Origin: Streptomyces caelestis
GTDB lineage: Bacteria; Actinomycetota; Actinomycetes; Streptomycetales; Streptomycetaceae
DNA length: 64,000 nt
Direction: 5' to 3'
Assembly: GCF_001279005.1 (NCBI RefSeq)
Contig: NZ_LGCN01000199.1
Coordinates: forward strand, 1-64,000
This document shows positions 44,800 through 53,260 of this stretch, in pieces; the first letter of the stretch is position 1; each line of letters opens with the position of its first letter. The position numbers were made by a program, and so were the translations under genes. The notes beneath the pieces were generated by a model. That model ran no database searches and had not been told where the DNA came from. It saw only the letters and a program-made list of their open reading frames with translations.

Positions 44800-45150
44800 A
44801 TGACCACGCCGCTGTACCAGCTGAAAGCCGAGTTCTTCAAGACCCTGGGCCACCCCGCCCGCATCCGCGTGCTGGAACTGCTCAGCGAGCGCGAGCACGC
44901 GGTGGGGGAGATGCTGCCCGAGGTGGGCATCGAGCCGGCTCACCTCTCGCAGCAGCTGGCGGTGCTGCGGCGGGCGAACCTGGTGGTCGGCCGCAAGGAG
45001 GGCTCGACCGTGTACTACTCGCTGACCAGTCCGCACGTGGCGGAGCTGCTGCGGGTGGCGCGCACCATCCTGTCCGGCGTGCTCGCCGGGCAGGCCGAGC
45101 TGCTCGCCGACCTCCAGGCCGCACAGGGCGAGCCGAAACCGCTGCCGTAG
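44800..45150 (+). CDS. ArsR/SmtB family repressor
   Basis: A 116-residue winged-helix repressor. LKAEFFKTLGHPARIRVLELLSEREHAVGEML leads into the recognition helix PAHLSQQLAVLRRANLVVGRKEGSTVYYSL. No cysteine or clear metal cluster is present, so it may sense redox through other means, a small molecule or persulfide by analogy only. ATG 44800 follows GAAAGGGG. A TTGCTAAT half-site lies 100 bases upstream (44693-44700) and matches the arms of the sulP operator, so it may regulate both. A strong terminator follows. Confidence 0.9.
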   Translation: MTTPLYQLKAEFFKTLGHPARIRVLELLSEREHAVGEMLPEVGIEPAHLSQQLAVLRRANLVVGRKEGSTVYYSLTSPHVAELLRVARTILSGVLAGQAELLADLQAAQGEPKPLP

Positions 45151-45158
45151 ACACGGCA

Positions 45159-45186
45159 GTGGTCCCGGCCCGAGGGCCGGGACCAC
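45159..45186 (+). terminator. Strong terminator after arsR
   Basis: GTGGTCCCGGCCC (45159-45171) pairs perfectly with GGGCCGGGACCAC (45174-45186), a 13-base-pair stem directly after the arsR stop and before the convergent SRPBCC gene. Confidence 0.85.
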
Positions 45187-45250
45187 GAGGGCCGTCGTGC
45201 GCCGGACGGCGCCGGGACGACGGGAGGGGCGGGGCGTCGCCCCGCGGCGG

Positions 45251-45700
45251 TCAGACCTCGCCGCGCCAGGCGCCCGTCTCCAGGCCTCGCCGCTCGATGA
45301 ACTCCTTGAACCGCTTCAGGTCACCGCCGACCTGCCGCTTGACGAAGCCGAGCTTGTCGCCCGCGTTCTCGGCCACGCCCTGCGGGTCGAAGTCCATCTG
45401 CAGCATCACCTTGGTGGTGGTGTCCCGCACGCGGTGGAACGTGACCACGCCGGCCTGCCTCGCCTCGCCGCCGACCGTGGTCCAGGCGACGCGCTCGTCC
45501 GGGATCTGCTCGGTGATCTCGGCGTCGAACTCCCGCTCCACGCCACCGACCCTGGTCACCCAGTGGGTCAGCGTGCCGTCGCGCTGCTCGACGCGCTCCA
45601 CGCCGCCCATGAACTCCGGGAAGCTCTCGAACTGGGTCCACTGGTTGTAGGCGGTGCGGACGGGGACGTCGACCTCGATGGATTCCTCTACCTGCGACAT
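45251..45700 (-). CDS. SRPBCC (polyketide cyclase/START-like) protein
   Basis: A 149-residue START-fold protein of the type SRPBCC domain found beside stress genes: SQVEESIEVDVPVRTAYNQWTQFESFPEFMGGVERVEQRDGTLTHW is the canonical opening. VTRVGGVEREFDAEITEQIPDERVAWTT forms the cavity strands, and the C-terminal helix is GGDLKRFKEFIE. The ligand is unknown, probably a hydrophobic small molecule. ATG 45700 has GAGGT upstream. It is convergent with arsR across a strong terminator. Confidence 0.9.
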   Translation of the reverse strand: MSQVEESIEVDVPVRTAYNQWTQFESFPEFMGGVERVEQRDGTLTHWVTRVGGVEREFDAEITEQIPDERVAWTTVGGEARQAGVVTFHRVRDTTTKVMLQMDFDPQGVAENAGDKLGFVKRQVGGDLKRFKEFIERRGLETGAWRGEV

Positions 45701-45797
45701 GCGCCGGCTACCTCGCTTTCCGATGGGGAACGGAGGTACGGGTACCTGTTTCCCCGTCGGGCAATCCTGACGACCCGTCACACCGGCCGCCGAGGGG

Positions 45798-46439
45798 TCA
45801 CGCCTCCTCGCGGCGGCAGTGCAGGAAGAGCTGCGGCTCCGGCCGGGCGTCGGGGTGGGCCGGGGTGAACAGGACGCTCTCCCGCGACTCCACCGTCAGG
45901 CCCGCCGCGCGCACGAGGGCGACGACGTCCTCGGCCGCGAAGCTGGTGACGCGCACGTCCTGCCCCATGAAGACGCCGTCGAACTCCTCGACGTCCAGCG
46001 GCACGGTGGCCAGCGCCAGCAGCCCGCCCGGCCGCAGCGCCCGCGCCAGCCGGCGCACCAGCTCCGACTGCTCCGCACGGGACATCTGCAGCAGCGCGAA
46101 GTACACGCAGACCGCGTCGAGCGAAGCCTCCTCGAGCGGCGTCCGGCGGATGTCGGCACACCGGAACTCGGCCTTCGGGACCTGCCGGGAGGCGATCTCC
46201 ACCATCACCGGGGACACGTCGACGCCCAGCACCCGGTGACCCGCCCCGGCGAGCGCGGCGGCCGTGGGCCGGCCCGTCCCGCTGCCCACGTCCAGCACCC
46301 TGCTGCCGGGCGCCAGTCCTTCGAGCAGCCGCTCCAGCGACGCCCGGTGCGCCGGGGAGGAGGCGAACGCCTTCTCGTACTCGCCGCCCAGCGCGTCGAA
46401 CACCGCCGCCGCCGGTGACCCGTGATCCTCGCCGACCAA
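45798..46439 (-). CDS. Class I SAM-dependent methyltransferase
   Basis: A 213-residue methyltransferase. Motif I is VLDVGSGTGRPTAAAL; GVDVSPVMVEIASRQ is the ribose-binding strand; FRCADIRRTPLEEASLDAVCVYFALLQM is motif II/III; RALRPGGLLALATVPLDVEEFDG and FLHCRREE close it. Substrate unknown. The homologous start LVGEDHGSPAAAVFDALGGEYEKAF indicates a TTG start at 46439; no ATG or GTG in frame lies closer, and GGAGACGGGG is upstream. It diverges from the flavodoxin-reductase remnant. Confidence 0.88.
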   Translation of the reverse strand: MVGEDHGSPAAAVFDALGGEYEKAFASSPAHRASLERLLEGLAPGSRVLDVGSGTGRPTAAALAGAGHRVLGVDVSPVMVEIASRQVPKAEFRCADIRRTPLEEASLDAVCVYFALLQMSRAEQSELVRRLARALRPGGLLALATVPLDVEEFDGVFMGQDVRVTSFAAEDVVALVRAAGLTVESRESVLFTPAHPDARPEPQLFLHCRREEA

Positions 46440-46556
46440 GACACACCCCGTCTCCGCGTACCGATGCCGGGCATCGTGCCATCCCCGTCCCGCCGTCACA
46501 ACGGGGCACCGCCCGTGGCGGCTCGCGGACACGCGGACCGGCACGGCAGGGTCGGG

Positions 46557-47008
46557 GTGCGCCGACCCTGCCGATCGTCCACCGCACGCCCTCGCCGAAC
46601 TGCCGGGCGATGTTCGAGGCCGTCCTCTCCGGCGCGGGCGCCCCCGGGATCGAGGGCGCCCGGGTGGTGCGGCGGGCGGCGCTGTCCGCCACCGCCGCCG
46701 ACGTCCTGGACGCCGACGGCTGCCTCCTCGGCACCCCGGCGAACCTCGGCTGCGTGTCGGGGGCGCTCATGTACTTCCTCGACCAGGTGTACCACCCGTG
46801 CCCGGACACCACCCGGGGCCGGCCCTTCGGGTACCACGTGCACGGCGGGAACGACGTCACGGGCGCGGTGCGGGGCATCGAGTCGATCACGACGGGACCC
46901 GGCCGGCGTCGCGCCGCCGACGGCGTGACCGTCACCGGCGAGCCGGACCGGGCCGCCGTCGAGCGGTGCCGGGAGCCGGGCGCCACGGTCGCCGCGGGCC
47001 CGATGGAC
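46557..47008 (+). pseudogene. Flavodoxin/NAD(P)H-dependent FMN reductase remnant
   Basis: The frame at 46568 onward matches the family: IVHRTPSPNCRAMFEAVLSGA, EGARVVRRAALSATAADVLDADGCLLGTPANLG, SGALMYFLDQVYHP, HGGNDVTGAVRGIESITTG, GEPDRAAVERCREPGATVAAG. The only plausible start (GTG 46557, CGC CGA CC-) is one base out of frame with it, as if a C were lost after codon 3. No stop ends the protein; the frame runs on into the convergent BrkB gene. The conserved GYLSGALKHFFDQVYYP reads GCVSGALMYFLDQVYHP, so several residues are also altered. Confidence 0.75.
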
Positions 47009-47029
47009 CGAGCCGCGCCGCGGGCGCCG

Positions 47030-48112
47030 TCAGGTCTCGTTCATGCGCCGCCGGTCCTGCTCGTCCCAGGCCCGGGTGTCGCGCGGCTGCGTGTACGGCT
47101 CCGCCTCGGGCGGATGGCCCCCGGCGATGGCCCGCTGCCGGGCGATCTCCGCGTCGAACTCCAGACCCAGCAGAATGGCCAGGTTGGAGATCCACAGCCA
47201 GATCAGGAACACGATGACACCGGCCATCGTGCCGTAGGTCTTGTTGTACGAGCCGAAGTTCGCGACGTAGAGGGCGAACCCGGCGGATGCGGCCAGCCAG
47301 ATCACCAGCGCCAGGAAACTGCCCGGGGTGATCCACCTGAAGCCCCTGACCTTGGCGTTCGGAGCCGCCCAGTACAGCAGTGCGATCATCATCGTGACCA
47401 GCAGGACCAGCACCGGCCACTTGGCGATCGACCACGCGGTCAGCGCGGTGTCGCCCAGCCCGAGCAGGTCGCCCGCCTGACGGGCGAGGCCGCCGGTGAA
47501 CACCACGATCAGCGCACTGACCACGGCCATCACCATCAGCGCGACCGTCACCCCGACCCGTACCGGCAGCACCTTCCAGACCGGCCGCCCCTCGGGAATG
47601 TCGTAGACCGCGTTCGAGGAGCGCATGAAGGCCGCCACGTAACCCGACGCCGACCAGATGGCCAGCAGCAGACTGACGATCGCCACGACCGAGCCGATGC
47701 CCGCCCGGCCCTGCAGCTGCTCCACCGCCTGGGTCATGATGTCGCGGGCCGCGCCCGGGGCGGTGAGCTCCTGGAGGTTCTCCACCACCTTGTCCGTGGT
47801 CGACCTGCCGGTGAGGCCCAGGATCGACACCAGGGCCAGCAGCGCCGGGAAGAGCGACAGCACACCGTAGTACGTCAGCGCCGCGGCCCGGTCGGTGAGT
47901 TCGTCGTCCTTGAACTCGCGCAGACTGCCCTTCAGCGCCGCGCCCCAGGCCCCTTTCGGCAGCTTGGTCGGCGTGTCCGGCGCCGCCCGCTCCACCGCGT
48001 CGCTGGGTCCGGGGTCGTCCGCCGTCGCGTCGCTCCCGTGACCCGGACGGGACTCGTCCGTCGCGCTCTCGTCGGCCTGTGGGGCGTTCCGTCCCGGGAT
48101 ATGCAGCTTCAT
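47030..48112 (-). CDS. YihY/BrkB family inner-membrane protein
   Basis: A 360-residue protein. A polar Asp/Pro-rich N-terminal tail (1-50) precedes EFKDDELTDRAAALTYYGVLSLFPALLALVSILGL, the family hallmark, and about six membrane spans to residue ~320 (YGTMAGVIVFLIWLWISNLAILLGLEFDAE is the other hallmark). A cytoplasmic tail ends the protein. The family was once called ribonuclease BN by error; its function is unresolved, with some members suggested transporters. ATG 48112 has no strong ribosome site. A CebR box lies 72 bases upstream, between it and the GNAT gene. Confidence 0.93.
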   Translation of the reverse strand: MKLHIPGRNAPQADESATDESRPGHGSDATADDPGPSDAVERAAPDTPTKLPKGAWGAALKGSLREFKDDELTDRAAALTYYGVLSLFPALLALVSILGLTGRSTTDKVVENLQELTAPGAARDIMTQAVEQLQGRAGIGSVVAIVSLLLAIWSASGYVAAFMRSSNAVYDIPEGRPVWKVLPVRVGVTVALMVMAVVSALIVVFTGGLARQAGDLLGLGDTALTAWSIAKWPVLVLLVTMMIALLYWAAPNAKVRGFRWITPGSFLALVIWLAASAGFALYVANFGSYNKTYGTMAGVIVFLIWLWISNLAILLGLEFDAEIARQRAIAGGHPPEAEPYTQPRDTRAWDEQDRRRMNET

Positions 48113-48183
48113 GCGTCCCGGGTATCCAGGGACCGGCCGGCTAAGCCCGGAGCCAGGGCCCCGGCCTGGCCGGAAAGGGGTTG

Positions 48184-48197
48184 TGGGAGCGCTCCCA
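48184..48197. promoter_or_regulatory. CebR box 1
   Basis: TGGGAGCGCTCCCA, a perfect 14-base palindrome equal to the CebR operator consensus known from Streptomyces cellulose/cello-oligosaccharide regulation. It lies between the divergent brkB-like and GNAT genes, 20 bases before the GNAT start. Confidence 0.85.
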
Positions 48198-48216
48198 GAT
48201 GGGCAGGATGCCAGGC

Positions 48217-48849
48217 ATGACCGAGTCCCCCAGGATCCGCCCGTACCGCCGTGAGGACCGGCCGGCCCTCGACGACATCTGCATCCGCACCGCGCACAAC
48301 GGCCAGGACAGCCGCCCCCACTACGCCGACCCCGGGGTCTTCCCCGACACCTTCGCGGCGCCCTACGTCCATCTGGAGCCGGAGCTGGCCTTCGTCCTGG
48401 ACGACGGCCGGGGCCGGGCGGTCGGCTACATCGTCGGCACCGCCGACACCGTCCGCTTCGCCGGGACCTTTCGGGCCGCGTGGCTGCCCCTGGTCGCCGA
48501 CCGCCACCCCGAGCCGTCCGGCCCGCCGGCCACCCCGGACGAGGCGATCGCCCGGCTCCTGCACCACCCCGAGCGGATGATCGTCCCGGAGCTGGCCGCC
48601 TGGCCGGCCCACCTGCACATCGACCTGCTGCCCGAGTGGCAGGGGCGCGGCTACGGCCGGCAGCTGATGCGGACCTTCCTCGGGGCCCTGCGGGACGGGG
48701 GAGTGCCGTCCGTCCACCTCGTCATGGCGACGGCCAACAAGCCCGCCCGGGCCTTCTACGACCGTATGGGCTTCGAGGAGATCGACGTCCCGATGGACGA
48801 CTCGGTCGTCTGCCTCGGCCGTACGACGCACGATCTCGACGGGCTCTGA
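48217..48849 (+). CDS. GNAT family N-acetyltransferase
   Basis: A 210-residue acyltransferase of the actinobacterial type: IRPYRREDRPALDDICIRT at the start, GQDSRPHYADPGVFPDTFAAPYVHLEPELAFVL insert, and the acetyl-CoA loop HLHIDLLPEWQGRGYGRQLMRTFLGAL (Q-x2-G-x-G). VMATANKPARAFYDRMGFEEI is the motif B end. Homologues include NagA-like/glucosaminide acetylation-related enzymes but the acceptor is unknown. ATG 48217 has only CCAGG upstream. A CebR box sits 20 bases before it, so expression probably rises on cello-oligosaccharides. Confidence 0.9.
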   Translation: MTESPRIRPYRREDRPALDDICIRTAHNGQDSRPHYADPGVFPDTFAAPYVHLEPELAFVLDDGRGRAVGYIVGTADTVRFAGTFRAAWLPLVADRHPEPSGPPATPDEAIARLLHHPERMIVPELAAWPAHLHIDLLPEWQGRGYGRQLMRTFLGALRDGGVPSVHLVMATANKPARAFYDRMGFEEIDVPMDDSVVCLGRTTHDLDGL

Positions 48850-48967
48850 CGGTCCCGCGCCCGCGCCCGCGCCCGCTCCCGTCGAACGCGTCGAACGCGC
48901 CATGGCCGGAACGGAAGTGGCGTGAATGCGCGTTGCGGCTCCGCTCCGGGGGGCGCAGCCTGTGCAC

Positions 48968-48981
48968 TGGGAGCGCTCCCA
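48968..48981 (+). promoter_or_regulatory. CebR box 2
   Basis: A second perfect TGGGAGCGCTCCCA, 59 bases before the LPMO start. Weak promoter elements TTGCGG (48933-48938) and CAGCCT (48956-48961) are 17 bases apart and place the likely transcript start at the box. Confidence 0.88.
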
Positions 48982-49040
48982 CGGCGGCCGTGGGGGCACT
49001 CCCGCACCCCCACGACCCCCACAGTGGAGAGAAGGAGCCC

Positions 49041-49715
49041 ATGACTTGTCATGGCCATGAAAAATTACCGTTCCGCTCCCGTCTGCCGCTCGCGCTGAGC
49101 GTCGTCGTCGCCGCGCTGCTCTGTCTGATTCCCTGGAGCGGTACCGCCGTCGCCCACGGCTCGGTGGTCGATCCCGCCTCCCGCAACTACGGCTGCTGGC
49201 TGCGCTGGGGAAGCGACTTCCAGAACCCGGCGATGGCCCAGCAGGACCCGATGTGCTGGAAGGCGTGGCAGTACGACCCCAACGCCATGTGGAACTGGAA
49301 CGGTCTCTACCGTAACGGCTCCGCCGGCAACTTCCAGGCCGTGGTCCCCGACGGCCAGTTGTGCAGTGGCGGGCGCACCGAGGGCGGGCGCTACAACTCC
49401 CTGGACACGGCGGGCGCCTGGAAGACGACGAACGTGAACGCCGACTTCACCGTCAAGCTGCACGACCAGGCCGGCCACGGCGCGGACTACATCCTCGTGT
49501 ACGTCACCCGGCAGGGCTTCGACCCCGCCACCCAGCAGCTGCGCTGGGACGACCTCCGGCTGGTGGCCCGCACCGGCTCGTACGCGCCCGGCCAGAACTA
49601 CTCGATCCCGGTGAGCACGTCCGGCCTCAGCGGCCGCCACGTCGTCTACACGATCTGGCAGGCCTCGCACATGGACCAGACGTACTTCCTGTGCAGTGAC
49701 GTGAACTTCGTCTGA
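49041..49715 (+). CDS. AA10 lytic polysaccharide monooxygenase (LPMO10B-like)
   Basis: A 224-residue secreted copper enzyme that oxidatively cleaves crystalline cellulose or chitin. The signal peptide ends ...GTAVA, leaving H39 as the mature N-terminal histidine of the copper brace; the second histidine is H146 (LHDQAGHGAD). HGSVVDPASRNYGCWLRWG, MCWKAWQYDPNAMWNWNGLYRNGSAG and TIWQASHMDQTYFLCSDVNF follow S. coelicolor LPMO10B very closely. There is no carbohydrate-binding module. ATG 49041 follows GAAGGAG. The CebR box upstream indicates induction by cello-oligosaccharides, so cellulose is the likelier substrate. Confidence 0.96.
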   Translation: MTCHGHEKLPFRSRLPLALSVVVAALLCLIPWSGTAVAHGSVVDPASRNYGCWLRWGSDFQNPAMAQQDPMCWKAWQYDPNAMWNWNGLYRNGSAGNFQAVVPDGQLCSGGRTEGGRYNSLDTAGAWKTTNVNADFTVKLHDQAGHGADYILVYVTRQGFDPATQQLRWDDLRLVARTGSYAPGQNYSIPVSTSGLSGRHVVYTIWQASHMDQTYFLCSDVNFV

Positions 49716-49916
49716 TCCACCGGCCCTTCACCGCTCTTATCCCCGACTCCCGGCCGGACCGAGCGAGTTCGGCGGGGAGCCGGTGTGCGCGGGACCGGGG
49801 TCCTCCGGGGCTCCGCGAGGAAACCGTGACTCCTTTGAACATCCTGTGGTCCGCCTGCGTATGGGGCGTGGGAATCCTCTGCCCACCCCCCGCAACAGAA
49901 GCGTAGGAGTACTGCT

Positions 49917-51977
49917 TTGGCACGCAACACACGCAGACGTCCCAAACAGCGCGCGACCCTCGCCGCATTCGCCTTGATCCTGGGCGGCGGCGGGATGATG
50001 GCGGCCAACGTCTACGCTTCCGCGACGGAGGAGGGCGGGCAGGGCGACGGCCGGGTGCAGGTCCTCTCGGGCGCCACGATCGACTGCCCGGACGTGGCCA
50101 CCGCGCTGACGTCGGTGCCGGAGCAGGCGCGGACGGAGGTGGACAAGGAACTCGCCGGCCTGGACGCGCAGATCGCGGAAGCCTACAAGCGGCTCGGGGA
50201 GTCGGCCGAGGCCCTCCGCCAGGACCCCGGCTTCGCGGAGAACGCGATAGCCGGGCCGCTCGAGGAGAAGCGTTCCGCGGCCCTCGCCCGCATCGCGACC
50301 GCCATCGAGCGGGTCGGCGAGCGGCCCGAGGGCCTCGAGGAACTCGCCGACTGCGCCGTGCGCGAGTCCGGCAACGCCCCCGCGCAGCCGGACGCCGGGC
50401 AGGACGGCGGCGGGGAGGGCGAGCAGGCGGGTGACGGAGGCGACGGCCGGGACCAGCAGGGTCAGGAAGGTCAGCAGGGCCAGGACCAGGGCGGAAACGG
50501 CGGTCAGGCAGGCAACGGGCCCGTCGCCGGCGACTACGTCGACATCGAGAGCGTCCAGCCCGATGTCTCCGAGCCGGAGCGGACGGGGAACGCCTCCCGC
50601 GGCACCTTCGTCAGCGAGTGCGGCGTCAACGAGAACGGCCTGTTCAACTCGGACAACGTGATCGCCGCACCGGGAGTCGGCAACGGCGCGCACCACTTCC
50701 ACGACTACATCGGCAACCAGGCCACCAACGCCTTCTCCAGCGACGAGGAACTGGCGGCGGCGGACACCAGCTGCGTGGACCAGGGCGACAAGTCGTCGTA
50801 CTACTGGCCCGTGCTGCGCCTGCAGAACGGCGCCCGGGAGCGGGACGCCGACGCGCCGGGCGGCGGCATCGAGGGCAACGTCGGGGAGATCGTCACGCCC
50901 AAGGAGGTCACGCTGACCTTCGTGGGCAACCCGCGGGGCGAGGTCACGGCCATGCCGCGGCTGCTGCGCATCATCACCGGCGACGCCAAGTCGTTCGTCA
51001 ACGGCCCCGCCAACGCCAACGCCTCCTGGAGCTGCACCGGGTTCGAGGACCGGCAGCTGACGGACAAGTACCCGCTGTGCCCGCAGGGCAGCGACGTGGT
51101 GCGCAGCTTCGACTTCCAGAGCTGCTGGGACGGCCGCAACACCGACAGCGCCAACCACCGTACGCACATGGCGTTCGCGGACGAGGCCGGCAACTGTCCC
51201 TCCGGCTTCAAGCCGGTGCCGCAGCTGGTGCAGCGCATCGTCTACGACGTCGACGCGCCGAGCCTCGACGACGGGGGCAGGACGACCCCGCTGTTCGCGG
51301 TGGACTCCTTCCCGGAGCAGCTGCACAAGCCGATCACGGACCACGGCGACTTCATCAACGTCTTCGACGAGGACCTGATGAACGAGGTCGTCGACTGCAT
51401 CAACGAGGGCCGCACCTGCGGTGCGGACGGCGGCAACGGCGGTGACGGCGGTAACGGCGACGGCGACGGCGGCGGCGGTGAGCCGGGCGAGGAGCCGCAG
51501 CAGCCGGAGGAGCCCACGGCCACACCCGACGACCCGGGCCGGAACGACGGCGGCGACAAGGGCGACGGCGGCGACCGGAACGACGGCGGCGGCAAGGGCG
51601 ACGACCCGGGCCGGAACGACGGTGGCGGCAAGGGCGACGGCGGCGACCGGAACGACGGCGCGCAGGAGCAGCCGTCGGAGGCCCCGGCCACCGAGCAGCC
51701 CGATGTCAAGGCCTCGACCCCGGCCGGGAACGGCGACGGCGCCGGCGCCGGTGACCAGGACGGCGACAAGGGCGGCCGGGACGACGGCGGCCGGGCGGCC
51801 CAGGCCGCCGAAGTGCCCGGCAGCCTCCCCGAACTCGGCGCCGAGGACCGGTCCCAGGCGCAGGGCGGGACCGGAAGCCTCGCCGAGACCGGGGCCCAGC
51901 TCTGGCCGGCCGCGCTGGGCGGAGTACTGGTGATCTTCGGATTCTTCGTCCTGCGGAGCGTGCGGCGCGGGGCCTGA
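49917..51977 (+). CDS. Cell-wall-anchored DUF1996 protein (sortase substrate)
   Basis: A 686-residue exported protein. An Arg-rich signal peptide (1-~36) precedes a coiled-coil-like region (about 65-150) and a polar Gly/Gln linker. The DUF1996 domain (about 235-480: SRGTFVSECGVNENGLFNSDNV, GAHHFHDYIGN, MPRLLRIITGDAKSF) follows. A low-complexity Asp/Gly/Lys/Asn repeat linker (NDGGDKGDGGDRNDG repeated) leads to an LAETG sorting motif (655-659), a hydrophobic span and RSVRRGA tail, the layout for class E sortase. DUF1996 function is unknown, possibly polysaccharide related. The TTG start has TAGGAG 7 bases upstream. Confidence 0.9.
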   Translation: MARNTRRRPKQRATLAAFALILGGGGMMAANVYASATEEGGQGDGRVQVLSGATIDCPDVATALTSVPEQARTEVDKELAGLDAQIAEAYKRLGESAEALRQDPGFAENAIAGPLEEKRSAALARIATAIERVGERPEGLEELADCAVRESGNAPAQPDAGQDGGGEGEQAGDGGDGRDQQGQEGQQGQDQGGNGGQAGNGPVAGDYVDIESVQPDVSEPERTGNASRGTFVSECGVNENGLFNSDNVIAAPGVGNGAHHFHDYIGNQATNAFSSDEELAAADTSCVDQGDKSSYYWPVLRLQNGARERDADAPGGGIEGNVGEIVTPKEVTLTFVGNPRGEVTAMPRLLRIITGDAKSFVNGPANANASWSCTGFEDRQLTDKYPLCPQGSDVVRSFDFQSCWDGRNTDSANHRTHMAFADEAGNCPSGFKPVPQLVQRIVYDVDAPSLDDGGRTTPLFAVDSFPEQLHKPITDHGDFINVFDEDLMNEVVDCINEGRTCGADGGNGGDGGNGDGDGGGGEPGEEPQQPEEPTATPDDPGRNDGGDKGDGGDRNDGGGKGDDPGRNDGGGKGDGGDRNDGAQEQPSEAPATEQPDVKASTPAGNGDGAGAGDQDGDKGGRDDGGRAAQAAEVPGSLPELGAEDRSQAQGGTGSLAETGAQLWPAALGGVLVIFGFFVLRSVRRGA

Positions 51978-51999
51978 CCCTCCTCCGCGGCACATCGAC

Positions 52000-52030
52000 G
52001 ACGGCAGGACCCCTCAAGGGTCCTGCCGTC
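52000..52030 (+). terminator. Strong terminator after DUF1996 gene
   Basis: GACGGCAGGACCC (52000-52012) pairs perfectly with GGGTCCTGCCGTC (52018-52030) around CTCAA, 23 bases after the stop. It also faces the convergent EamA gene. Confidence 0.88.
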
Positions 52031-52128
52031 CCGCGTTCCCCTCCCCCTCCGCGTCGACGCGCGGCACGACCCGGGCCCGGGCATCTCGACCACGACGTCG
52101 TCGCTGACGGCGAACGCCGCGCACACGC

Positions 52129-53058
52129 TCACCACGAGGAGACGTCGGCCCGCTCGGGCAGAACACGGGGCCGGCGCAGTCGTACGGGCACGCGCAGCGC
52201 GCCGGACCCCAGGACGACCCCGGCGCCGACCAGGGCGCTGCCCACGGCCTGCGCGGCGCCGTAGGACCCGGTGCCGACGAGTGGCGCGGTGCACGCCGCC
52301 GCCACCGGGATCAGACCGGAGAACAGGGTGGCCCGCTCGGCGCCGATCCGCTGCATGCCCATGTACCAGCACACGAAGCCGATGACGGTGACCACCACCG
52401 CCTGCCACAGCAGTGCCGTCGCCTCGACCCCGCCCGGGCGGCGCAGCCACGCGGACCCGTCGAGCAGCAGCCCGGCCGCCGCCGACTCGACCGCGGCGAC
52501 GCCGCACACCGCGGCGGACAGCAGACGGGGGCCCAGGGGCCGCAGCACGGGCACGGCCAGGACGGCGAACCCGACCTCCCCGACCAGCGCGCACAGCGAG
52601 AAGGCGAGGCCCGCCCCGTCCGTACGCCCCCAGCCCTGCACACTGAAGGCGCCGACGGCCACCGCCGACGCCCCGTACAGCACCGCGCGCCTCGGCCGTC
52701 GGCCGTCCATCAGGGGGACGAGGACGGCGACCACCACGGGCGCGCAGCCCACGAGGACGCCGGGCACCGCCGGCTCCGCGGTCCGCTCCGCGGCCAGGAC
52801 GGCCAGGTTGAACCCGACCATGCCGACCGCGGCGAGCAGCGCCAGCCGGGCCCACCCGCGGGGCGGGAGCGACCGCAGCCTCGCGGCGGCGCCCCGGCCG
52901 GCCAGGGGGACCAGCAGCAGACAGGCCAGCGCGTACCGCAGGAACTGACCGCCCGCGTACGGGTAGTCGCCGAGGACGCTGTTGGCGGTGAAGGAGCCTC
53001 CGACGAGGACACAGGCGAGCGCGGCGAGCAGGGACCCGCGCGTGGTGACGGTGTTCAT
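52129..53058 (-). CDS. EamA/DMT family transporter
   Basis: A 309-residue membrane protein with ten predicted spans in two EamA repeats (first 10-140: LLAALACVLVGGSFTANSVLG...; second 150-290: ...GFVCWYMGMQRIGAERATLFSGLIPVAAACTAPLVG). The family exports amino acids, metabolites or drugs. The upstream base run CCTAGCGT with a TAGCGT seven bases before the ATG suggests a leaderless transcript and no ribosome site. It converges with the DUF1996 gene across a terminator. The length is normal. Confidence 0.9.
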   Translation of the reverse strand: MNTVTTRGSLLAALACVLVGGSFTANSVLGDYPYAGGQFLRYALACLLLVPLAGRGAAARLRSLPPRGWARLALLAAVGMVGFNLAVLAAERTAEPAVPGVLVGCAPVVVAVLVPLMDGRRPRRAVLYGASAVAVGAFSVQGWGRTDGAGLAFSLCALVGEVGFAVLAVPVLRPLGPRLLSAAVCGVAAVESAAAGLLLDGSAWLRRPGGVEATALLWQAVVVTVIGFVCWYMGMQRIGAERATLFSGLIPVAAACTAPLVGTGSYGAAQAVGSALVGAGVVLGSGALRVPVRLRRPRVLPERADVSSW

Positions 53059-53260
53059 GGCACCGACGCTAGGAGGGACGGCGGCCCGCCGAGAGGTCCA
53101 CTTCCGCCCCGTCATCGGGGACCAATCCGGCCGGGAGGCCACTCCTGCGCGGAAACCACCGCCTCCGGGCCCGCCGCGAAGGCGCGCCCGCGGCGGGCCG
53201 GCGGCAGCACCGTCCTCCTGCTCCGCGCCACCCGCGCACCGCCCGGCCGAGGACCGGCGG

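Noticed and set aside
49716..49916. Riboswitch (c-di-AMP type) in the leader of the DUF1996 gene
   Set aside because: Some hairpins are possible, but I could not find the conserved elements of the ydaO class.
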